Positions 5,434 to 11,459 of a DNA stretch of 11,459 nt are shown in pieces. The position numbers and the translations under genes are program-made. Position 1 is the stretch's first letter; each line of letters opens with the position of its first letter. Origin of the DNA: Pseudomonadota bacterium (GTDB lineage: Bacteria; Pseudomonadota; Gammaproteobacteria; Burkholderiales; Thiobacillaceae); NCBI GenBank assembly GCA_021821425.1, contig JAKACL010000069.1:1-11459 (forward strand), in the 5' to 3' direction. The notes below the pieces were generated by a model. The model had not been told where the DNA came from and made no database searches. It saw only the letters and a program-made list of their open reading frames with translations.

Positions 5434-6711
5434 TTAATGGGCCGGTATCGGCTCGGCCATACGCTCGAAGCGATAGTATGCCGGCGGCACGCGGCCCAGG
5501 CGGATGTCGCGCGTGCCTGGCGGAACAGGCAGGCGGCCAATACTGCGGAAGGGGCCGATCATCGATGCCGATGTCCGCATCTCGTACAGGCCGGGCGGCA
5601 GCAGGCGCGCCGAGATCGTCAGGCTGTCATATTTGACCTGATGGCGAATGCCGGCAAACGGCCGCGCCAGCGGCTCGCCGATGAACAGCCCCTGGCCTGG
5701 CATCAGCACGCTCTTCCAGTAGGCCTCGATCAGGGTTTCGCCTTGCAGGTAATGGGTCATGACGAGGCCGGGCACCGGAAACTTGCCGGGGAAGTTGCAC
5801 GGCTCGACCACGGCGCCGTAGCTGCCGGTGGCGCCGGCCTGCAGCCAGGCGAGGCTGCTCATCTGGCTGCCGCCGAACAATACGCCGCCGGCCGAGGTCA
5901 GGTGGTCGCCGATCGCGCCGGGCAGGAAGGTGTTGCGGTCGAGTCCCGGCACCTGCGTGCTGCCGGTGAAATAGAACATCACGTCGGATTTGTTTTCGAG
6001 CGCATTGGCTTCGACGATCTTGACCGGCAGGATGTGCTGCATATGCGCGCGCAGGGTGGGGTAGCCGGCGGCGCGCACATTGCGCGCCTTGTCGGTCGTG
6101 CTGACTAGATAGGCCGTGCCCGCCGGATTGCTGCCGTCGGCGGCCACGCCGCGATCGATCAGCAGTTTCGCTTCGGCCACGCTGGCGGCGGCCAGGCTCA
6201 TCGTCGGGCGGAGGGCGTGTGCTGTGTGGGGATGGGTTGCCGGGCTGTTGAAATAGGGGCTCGGCTGCGTCGGCCGGCAATCGCTGGCGCAGTAGGCCGC
6301 GTCGAAGCCGAAGGCGAAGGCCGCGGTGATCGACATGCAGTCCACCCGGTACGGCTGTGACCAGGTCAGCGCATACGCCTGGACCTGTGCCGGGGTGGCG
6401 CGATCGACCTGCTGCTTCAGCGCGGCGAATTCCGCGCGGCTGAGCATGCTGCGGCCCGGCCGGAAGCGAACGTGAATCAGATTGGCAGCCGGGATGCCGC
6501 GTTTCTCGCGGTAATAGCGTGCGATTTCGATGCTGTCGGGATCATCATCGTTGACGATGACGCCGAGTTGCGCCGGCGTCAGCGCGGGCTGGGGAAAGTG
6601 GGTGACGATTGCATGCCTGGGCGACGCGGCCTGGACACTCGCCGGCGCCAGCAGGGCGAGCAGGACGGCAAGCAGCCGCCACCCGCAGATCAAGCCAGGC
6701 GCTCCACGCAT
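5434..6711 (-). CDS. TIGR03790 family secreted protein of unknown function
   Basis: Up to 425 residues with an N-terminal signal peptide ([18 protein letters not shown], cleavage near residue 28), so it is exported. Family marks: [28 protein letters not shown] (residues 50-77), then [21 protein letters not shown] (117-137), a CASDC pair, [24 protein letters not shown] and [10 protein letters not shown]. The stretch [12 protein letters not shown] (293-304) and FIGEPLARP (343-351) recalls the end of caspase/gingipain-like folds, but no clear catalytic dyad is visible. The tail (about 360-425) looks like a beta domain. Two starts compete: ATG at 6711 overlaps pyrD by 22 bases with AAGGA pressed against it. 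TTG at 6693, overlapping the pyrD stop as TTGA, has GGAG eight bases upstream and gives a compact signal peptide; I slightly favour it. Family assignment is good; the function is unknown. Confidence 0.82.
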   Translation of the reverse strand: MRGAPGLICGWRLLAVLLALLAPASVQAASPRHAIVTHFPQPALTPAQLGVIVNDDDPDSIEIARYYREKRGIPAANLIHVRFRPGRSMLSRAEFAALKQQVDRATPAQVQAYALTWSQPYRVDCMSITAAFAFGFDAAYCASDCRPTQPSPYFNSPATHPHTAHALRPTMSLAAASVAEAKLLIDRGVAADGSNPAGTAYLVSTTDKARNVRAAGYPTLRAHMQHILPVKIVEANALENKSDVMFYFTGSTQVPGLDRNTFLPGAIGDHLTSAGGVLFGGSQMSSLAWLQAGATGSYGAVVEPCNFPGKFPVPGLVMTHYLQGETLIEAYWKSVLMPGQGLFIGEPLARPFAGIRHQVKYDSLTISARLLPPGLYEMRTSASMIGPFRSIGRLPVPPGTRDIRLGRVPPAYYRFERMAEPIPAH

Positions 6712-7700
6712 TCCTTCACCAGTTCCGGGCCGCGATAGATCAGGCCGGTATAGAGCTGCACCAGCGTGGCGCCGGCGGCGATTTTCTCCGCGCCGTCGGC
6801 GCCCGAGAGGATGCCGCCGACGCCGATGATCGGCACTTCGTTCTGAAGGTGGCGCGCCAGTTCGCGAATCACGCGGGTCGATGACGCGCGCACCGGCGCG
6901 CCGGACAGGCCGCCGGCCTCGTCGGCGTTCGGCAGGCCGGCGACCGCGTCGCGCGCGAGCGTGGTGTTGGTGGCGATCACCGCGTCGATGCGATGCATCA
7001 TCAAGAGCGCGGCGATCGCGGCGATCTGCGCGTCGTCGAGGTCGGGTGCGATTTTCAACGCAAGCGGCACGTATTTTCCATGCTGCTGCGCGAGGTCGGA
7101 CTGCCGGTGCTTGATCGCCGAAAGCAGCGCATCGAGCGCCTCGTCCTTCTGCAGTTCGCGCAGGTTCGCCGTATTGGGCGAGGAAATGTTCACCGTCACA
7201 TAGCGGGCGTGCGCATACACCTTGTCGAGGCAGGCCAGGTAATCGTCGACCGCCTGCTCGTTCGGCGTGTCCTTGTTCTTGCCGATGTTGATGCCGAGCA
7301 CGCCCGTGAATCCGCTGGCGACAACATTCCTTACCAGGTTGTCGACGCCGAGGTTGTTGAAGCCCATACGGTTGATGATCGCCTCGGCAGCAGGCAGGCG
7401 AAACATCCGCGGCTGCGGGTTGCCGGACTGCGGGCGCGGCGTGACCGTGCCGATCTCGATGAAGCCGAATCCCAGCGCCGCCAGCGCGTGGATGTGCGCG
7501 CCGTCCTTGTCGAGACCGGCCGCGAGGCCGACGGCGTTGGGGAAGTCGATGCCCATCGCCTGCACCGGCGTGCCGGACGCGCGCGGCAGCAGGCTCAGCA
7601 AACCAGTTCGGTGCGCGATGTCGAGGCTGGCGAGGGTGAAGCGATGCGCGTCCTCGGGATCGAGCGAAAACAGGGCGGGGCGGATCAGCCGATAGAGCAT
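6690..7700 (-). CDS. pyrD: Dihydroorotate dehydrogenase (quinone), class 2
   Basis: Oxidises dihydroorotate to orotate in de novo pyrimidine synthesis, passing electrons through FMN to the quinone pool at the inner membrane. The 336 residues equal the class 2 length. Features: N-terminal amphipathic membrane-docking segment ([20 protein letters not shown]), [10 protein letters not shown] with K65, the [17 protein letters not shown] loop, [15 protein letters not shown] (residues 171-177) with catalytic S174, ATNTT, and the FMN phosphate loops GVGGI and [13 protein letters not shown]. Serine rather than cysteine as base confirms class 2. It begins three bases after the symporter stop (TGA-CTC-ATG) with only a weak ribosome binding site, so translation may be coupled. 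The following TIGR03790 gene overlaps its end. Identification is very secure. Confidence 0.98.
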   Translation of the reverse strand: MLYRLIRPALFSLDPEDAHRFTLASLDIAHRTGLLSLLPRASGTPVQAMGIDFPNAVGLAAGLDKDGAHIHALAALGFGFIEIGTVTPRPQSGNPQPRMFRLPAAEAIINRMGFNNLGVDNLVRNVVASGFTGVLGINIGKNKDTPNEQAVDDYLACLDKVYAHARYVTVNISSPNTANLRELQKDEALDALLSAIKHRQSDLAQQHGKYVPLALKIAPDLDDAQIAAIAALLMMHRIDAVIATNTTLARDAVAGLPNADEAGGLSGAPVRASSTRVIRELARHLQNEVPIIGVGGILSGADGAEKIAAGATLVQLYTGLIYRGPELVKECVERLA

Positions 7701-7703
7701 GAG

Positions 7704-9017
7704 TCAGGCGGTCGTTGGGGAAGGGGGTGAATGGCGGGTGGCGTCCTCGACCGAGCCCGCGTCCGGGTCGTTGAACACATCCAGATCGAGCGCATTTTCG
7801 CTTTTGGCGACGACGCAGCTCACCGCGCAGTCGCCGGTGACGTTGACCACGGTGCGCATCATGTCGAGCAGGCGGTCGACGCCGATGATGAGCGCAATGC
7901 CCTCTACCGGCAGGCCGACCTGGCTCAGCACCATGGTCAGCGTGACGAGGCCCACTGCCGGAATCGCTGCGGTGCCGACCGAGGCGAGCGTGGCGGTGAG
8001 CACCACCAGTAGATAATCAGTGAGCGAGAGATCGATGCCGTAGACATTGGCGATGAACACCGTCGCCACGCCCTGCATCATCGCGGTGCCGTCCATGTTG
8101 ATGGTGGCGCCCAGCGGCACGCTGAACGAGGCGATGCTGTTGTGAACGCCCATCTTCTTTTCCACCGTGTGCAGCGTCACCGGAATGGTGGCGCCTGAGC
8201 TCGCGGTGGAAAATGCGAACGCCGCCGGGTCGCGCATCTTTTTCAGGAAGGTCAGCGGGTTGAGCCCGGCCAGCGTGCGCAACAGAAGCGGATAAATGCC
8301 GAACATCTGGATCGCCAGCGCGGCGGTCAGCGTGAGGAAATAGGCCGCCAATGGCAGCAGCAGGTCCAGCCCCTGGGTGGCGAAGGTGCGGGTAATCAGC
8401 GCGAACACGCCGTAGGGCGCCAGCCGCATGATCCATTCGACCATGTGCATGATGACCGCATCGAGGTCGGTGAACAGGTTGAGCACGTGCGTGCCGCGTG
8501 CACCCGACATGGTGATCGCGACGCCGAGCAGCAGCGCGAACACGATGATCTGCAGCATGTTGCCCTCGGCCATCGCCGCCACCGGATTGGTCGGCACCAT
8601 GTCGATCAGCATCTGGGTCAACGGCGGCGCGTGCCTGCCGGAAAAACTGGCGCCCGTCGCGCCGGCATCGAAACCCTCGCCGGGGCCGACCACACCGGCC
8701 AGTGTCAGCGCGATCGTCACCGCGATCGCGGTCGTCGCGAGATACAGCCCCAGTGCCTTGGCGCCGATGCGGCCCAGGACGCGCAGGTCGGACAGGGCAG
8801 TGACGCCCACCACCAGCGACACCAGCACCAGCGGCACCACCATCATTTTCAGCGCCGCCACGAACACCGAGCCGACCACATGCAGGATGCCGTCCACCAC
8901 GAACGTCTGGATCCACGGCGTCGCCCCCAGCAGATTGATTGCAACGCCCAGCACGATGCCGGCGACCATCGCGATCACGATCTGGCGGGTCAGGCGGTGG
9001 GTTTCAGGCGCGGCCAT
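7704..9017 (-). CDS. Dicarboxylate/amino acid:cation symporter (DAACS/SLC1 family)
   Basis: A 437-residue inner-membrane secondary transporter with eight transmembrane helices and two re-entrant hairpins, taking up acidic amino acids or C4-dicarboxylates with Na+ or H+. Motifs: AFSTASSGATIP in hairpin 1 (residues 267-279), NMDGTA (307-312) in TM7, the hairpin 2 stretch ASVGTAAIPAVGL, and D381, D385, R388, N392 and D396 in GVDRLLDMMRTVVNVTGD. These five keep a constant -9 offset from GltPh D390/D394/R397/N401/D405. The retained R388 favours a substrate with an acidic side chain. The C-terminal 25 residues are a poorly conserved cytosolic tail. No clear ribosome binding site precedes the ATG. 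It is probably first in a transcript with pyrD, three bases on, and the TIGR03790 gene. GltP, DctA and a neutral amino acid carrier cannot be told apart by eye. Confidence 0.93.
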   Translation of the reverse strand: MAAPETHRLTRQIVIAMVAGIVLGVAINLLGATPWIQTFVVDGILHVVGSVFVAALKMMVVPLVLVSLVVGVTALSDLRVLGRIGAKALGLYLATTAIAVTIALTLAGVVGPGEGFDAGATGASFSGRHAPPLTQMLIDMVPTNPVAAMAEGNMLQIIVFALLLGVAITMSGARGTHVLNLFTDLDAVIMHMVEWIMRLAPYGVFALITRTFATQGLDLLLPLAAYFLTLTAALAIQMFGIYPLLLRTLAGLNPLTFLKKMRDPAAFAFSTASSGATIPVTLHTVEKKMGVHNSIASFSVPLGATINMDGTAMMQGVATVFIANVYGIDLSLTDYLLVVLTATLASVGTAAIPAVGLVTLTMVLSQVGLPVEGIALIIGVDRLLDMMRTVVNVTGDCAVSCVVAKSENALDLDVFNDPDAGSVEDATRHSPPSPTTA

Positions 9018-9094
9018 GGCGAGCGGGGGCGGTCGTCAACATGGCGCGAGTTTAACAGGCCGATTCCTGCCGGCTATCGTGCGGCGTTCGGGGG

Positions 9095-9100
9095 TATGAT
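9095..9100 (+). promoter_or_regulatory. Candidate -10 box of the D-Ala-D-Ala carboxypeptidase gene
   Basis: TATGAT differs from TATAAT at one base and lies 75 bases before the preferred ATG at 9175. No good -35 is found 16 to 18 bases upstream. The 157-base gap it lies in separates two divergent genes and must carry both promoters. On the other strand, TGTTAAACT (minus, around 9057-9049) is a weak -10 candidate for the symporter. Confidence 0.3.
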
Positions 9101-9174
9101 TCTGAACTTGCGCACGACTGTGCGTGTCGGTCTGTTTCAAACCCTGTTCTGTTAGCCAATTCATAGACAAACCC

Positions 9175-10326
9175 ATGACCTTTCCGTCTTTTCTGCAGCG
9201 ACTCGTATTGATTTCCGGCTTGGTGATGGCGCCGGCCGCCTGGAGTGCCATTCCCCCGCCGCCGCATCTGGCCGCAAAATCCTGGGTGCTGATGGATGTC
9301 GCCAGTGGCACCATCCTGGCCGACCATCAGGGCGCGACGCGCCTGCCTCCCGCCAGCCTCACCAAACTGATGACCGCCCACGTTGCCGCGCTCGAGCTCC
9401 AGCGCGGCAAGGTCAAGGAGAGCGATCCGGTCACCATCAGCGAAAAAGCCTGGCGCATGGGCGGCTCCAAGATGTTTGTCCACGTCGGCGATCAGGTCGC
9501 GGTGAAAGACCTGCTGCGCGGCATCATCGTGCAGTCGGGCAACGATGCCAGCATTGCGCTGGCCGAGCATCTCGCCGGCAGCGAGGAGACCTTCGCCGCG
9601 ATGATGAACCAGGAAGCGAAGCGGCTGGGCCTGGCCGACACCCAGTTCGTCAACGCCACCGGCTGGCCGGCCGAGGGCCACTATTCGAGCGCGCTCGACA
9701 TGGCCAAGCTGGCGCGGGCCATCGTGATCGAGGACCCCGATCACTACGCGATGTATGCCGAAAAGGAATTCGTCTGGAGCGGCATCAAGCAGCCCAACCG
9801 CAACCTGCTGTTGTGGCGAGACCCCAGCGTCGACGGACTGAAGACCGGCCACACCGAGGAAGCCGGCTACTGCCTGGTGGCATCGGCCAAGCGTGACGGC
9901 ATGCGTCTGGTCGCCGCCGTCTTCGGCACCGAAAGCGAAGCTGCGCGCGCCACCGAAACCGCGACGCTACTGGGCTATGGCTTCCGCTTCTTCGAGAACA
10001 AGACCTTCCATGAACAGGGCGAAGTGGTGACCCAGGCGCCGCTGTGGAAGGGCGCCGCGCGCGTGGTCAAGGCCGGCGTCAGCACCGACCTTGCCGTGAC
10101 CGTAGCCCGCGGCACCGCCGACACCTTGAGCACGCGGATGGTGCTGGAGCCGAAGCTGATCGCCCCGGTGAAGCAGGGTCAGGTCATCGGCAAGATCGAA
10201 GTGCTGCAGGGCGAAAAGGTGCTGAACCAGGCCGACGTGGTCGCGATGGAAACCATCGAGGAGGGCGGCTTCTTCCGCCGCGTGTGGGACAGCATCCGCC
10301 TGTTCTTCAAGGGCATCTTCGGCTAA
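9175..10326 (+). CDS. dacC: D-alanyl-D-alanine carboxypeptidase (PBP5/6 type, peptidase S11)
   Basis: Periplasmic penicillin-binding protein that removes the terminal D-alanine from peptidoglycan pentapeptides. From the ATG at 9175 it has 383 residues: a signal peptide (RLVLISGLVMAPAAWSA), then the catalytic triad of motifs S61-L-T-K64, S121-G-N and K223-T-G, spaced as in PBP5. A beta-rich PBP5 C-terminal domain (about 275-360) follows, and a C-terminal amphipathic helix (GFFRRVWDSIRLFFKGIFG) serves as membrane anchor. A GTG at 9124 would add 17 residues in front of the signal peptide and is less likely. No clear Shine-Dalgarno sequence precedes the chosen ATG. Its TAA stop overlaps the TAG of the opposing transglutaminase gene. 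The dacA and dacC paralogs cannot be separated from the sequence, so the symbol is provisional. Confidence 0.94.
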   Translation: MTFPSFLQRLVLISGLVMAPAAWSAIPPPPHLAAKSWVLMDVASGTILADHQGATRLPPASLTKLMTAHVAALELQRGKVKESDPVTISEKAWRMGGSKMFVHVGDQVAVKDLLRGIIVQSGNDASIALAEHLAGSEETFAAMMNQEAKRLGLADTQFVNATGWPAEGHYSSALDMAKLARAIVIEDPDHYAMYAEKEFVWSGIKQPNRNLLLWRDPSVDGLKTGHTEEAGYCLVASAKRDGMRLVAAVFGTESEAARATETATLLGYGFRFFENKTFHEQGEVVTQAPLWKGAARVVKAGVSTDLAVTVARGTADTLSTRMVLEPKLIAPVKQGQVIGKIEVLQGEKVLNQADVVAMETIEEGGFFRRVWDSIRLFFKGIFG

Positions 10327-11459
10327 GGCCGGAAACGCCGCACGGCCTGCTGCAGCGTATGCACGGCGTCGCGCAGGCGACCATAACGCAGTCCGATGTA
10401 GCGCTGCGTGATGTGCCCGATTTCCGCGGCGAGGTCGGGGCGCAGCTGCGCGGCGCGCAGCGCGAAATCGGCTGGCCCCTCGTGCGGCGCGCGTGCAATG
10501 CCGCGCCGCGCCAGCCGCGCGCAGAACGTCCGGTAGGCGACCTGCACCGGATCGCTGCCGCGGCGCGGCGCGTGCCACAGCATCCACAGCGCGATCCCCA
10601 GCACCAGCACCGCTAGGCTCGTCACCATCGCGATCGCCATCCCCTGCCACGCGGCGAGCGATGCGTGAAAACGCGACAGGAAGCTGCGCTGCCGTTCCTG
10701 CCCGTAGCCCAGCACCCATTGATTCCAGTTGTTGTTGAGCATGTCCCAGCTCATGCGCGCGCGCTGCAGCCAGGCGATGTCAAGTTGCGTCATCGCAAAC
10801 GGCAGCTCGGCCTCGGGCAGCGCGGCGGCAATGCCGGACTCGACCCGGTCGGGCGAGACGGCGGCGGTCGGGTCGACGCGCACCCAGCCCTGTCCCGCCA
10901 GCCAGACTTCGGCCCAGGCGTGGGCGTCGGACTGGCGCACGATCAGGTAATCGCCGAGCGGATTCATTTCGCCGCCCTGGTAGCCCGTCACCACGCGCGC
11001 CGGAATGCCGGCCGTGCGCATCAGGAAGACGAAGGCGCCGGCGTAATGCTCGCAGAAGCCGCGCCGCGTATTGAAAAGAAAATCGTCCACCGCCTGCCGC
11101 CCCAAGAGCGGCGGATTGAGGGTGTAGAAGAACGCCTGGTTGCGGAACAGACCGAGCGCTTCGTCGACGATGGCGCTCGGGTTTGCCTGCGTGCTGCGCC
11201 AGCGTTCGGCCAATGCCTGCGTGCGCGGGTTGTCCTGTGCCGGCACGCGCAGTGCGCGTTGACGTTCGTCTTCGGCAAGCTCGGCGCCCAGCCGATAGCG
11301 GGTGTGGGACGCGAGGCTGTAGCGCACCCGCTGCTGCACCGGCGACTGGGCGAGGATCTGCATGTCCGCGCTGGCGCGGCTGCCGGGCGGCAGCGCCGCA
11401 GGCAGTTCGAGCGCGAACAGCCAGCGCTGGTTATGCGGCTCCAGTGTCAGGGTGTAGCG
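10323..11459 (-). CDS. Transglutaminase-like membrane protein, TgpA family (5' end off the window)
   Basis: The frame is open to the window edge, so the gene is 5'-truncated and at least 378 residues are visible. The ATG at 11363 is internal: the 32 upstream codons read as good protein in the same frame (YTLTLEPHNQRWLFALELP). Visible order: the end of the region before the domain, a periplasmic transglutaminase core with C136 (RGFCEHYAGAFVFLMRTAGIPAR), H180 (DAHAWAEVWL) and D196 (WVRVDPT), one transmembrane helix (about 267-290, GMAIAMVTSLAVLVLGIALW), and a cytosolic DUF4129-like tail (AYRTFCARLARRGIARAPHE). Full-length TgpA proteins have several N-terminal helices, which would lie beyond 11459, and usually neighbour DUF58 and MoxR genes. 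The complete Cys-His-Asp triad suggests an active enzyme; its substrate is unknown. Numbering here starts at the first visible codon. Confidence 0.93.
   Translation of the reverse strand, partial: RYTLTLEPHNQRWLFALELPAALPPGSRASADMQILAQSPVQQRVRYSLASHTRYRLGAELAEDERQRALRVPAQDNPRTQALAERWRSTQANPSAIVDEALGLFRNQAFFYTLNPPLLGRQAVDDFLFNTRRGFCEHYAGAFVFLMRTAGIPARVVTGYQGGEMNPLGDYLIVRQSDAHAWAEVWLAGQGWVRVDPTAAVSPDRVESGIAAALPEAELPFAMTQLDIAWLQRARMSWDMLNNNWNQWVLGYGQERQRSFLSRFHASLAAWQGMAIAMVTSLAVLVLGIALWMLWHAPRRGSDPVQVAYRTFCARLARRGIARAPHEGPADFALRAAQLRPDLAAEIGHITQRYIGLRYGRLRDAVHTLQQAVRRFRP

Noticed and set aside
9111..9124. Hairpin CGCAC-GACT-GTGCG before the carboxypeptidase as a terminator
   Set aside because: The stem is only five base pairs, it is followed by no T-run, and it lies in the leader of the downstream gene. 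It could be an mRNA leader hairpin but there is no further support.
9124..9174. GTG start 17 codons upstream for the carboxypeptidase
   Set aside because: It would place a polar, Cys-containing extension before a well-formed signal peptide. The ATG at 9175 starts directly at the signal peptide.
11361..11363. ATG at 11363 as the true start of the transglutaminase gene
   Set aside because: The frame continues open to the window edge with sensible protein sequence, and TgpA proteins need upstream membrane helices.

Overview
This window looks like chromosomal DNA of a GC-rich, respiring Proteobacterium. A betaproteobacterium is my best guess, from the cbb3 oxidase, class 2 (quinone-linked) PyrD and TgpA-type transglutaminase, together with codon use; the genus cannot be fixed from the sequence alone. 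I see no tRNA, rRNA, CRISPR array, insertion sequence or phage gene. Coding density is high: no gene-free stretch exceeds about 220 bp.

Layout. (1) 10-1431, minus: ccoN, the catalytic subunit of cbb3 cytochrome oxidase, with the ribosome binding site of the next oxidase gene at the very edge of the window. Upstream (1432-1650) is a strong sigma70-like promoter buried in an AT-rich nested palindrome. (2) 1651-3023, plus: two tandem histidine phosphatase-fold genes joined by an ATGA overlap, a GpmB-like phosphatase and a GpmA-type phosphoglycerate mutase. (3) 3025-4107, minus: alanine dehydrogenase, stop-to-stop with gpmA with one base between them. (4) 4188-5286, minus: a small accessory island with a winged-helix/MNT nucleotidyltransferase gene, an overlapping HEPN gene, an operator-like palindrome in front, and a start-less coding-like stretch behind. 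(5) 5434-9017, minus: a compact set of DAACS-type dicarboxylate/amino-acid symporter, pyrD and a secreted TIGR03790-family protein of unknown function. (6) 9175-10326, plus: dacC/dacA-type D-Ala-D-Ala carboxypeptidase. (7) 10323-11459, minus: the 3' part of a membrane transglutaminase (TgpA family), whose stop codon overlaps that of the carboxypeptidase.

How the genes work together. Most are housekeeping: low-oxygen respiration, lower glycolysis, alanine/pyruvate interconversion, pyrimidine synthesis and peptidoglycan trimming. The accessory part is the MNT/HEPN pair, which resembles a nucleotidyltransferase-antitoxin/HEPN-toxin module. The HEPN gene appears to carry a compensated frameshift plus an internal deletion, so it may be a decaying toxin. 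The other points worth a second look are the operator-like palindrome over the ccoN promoter, a tryptophan where GpmA normally has a substrate-binding arginine, and the tight symporter-pyrD-TIGR03790 cluster. I do not see a clearly new biological system; the TIGR03790 protein is the least understood gene here.
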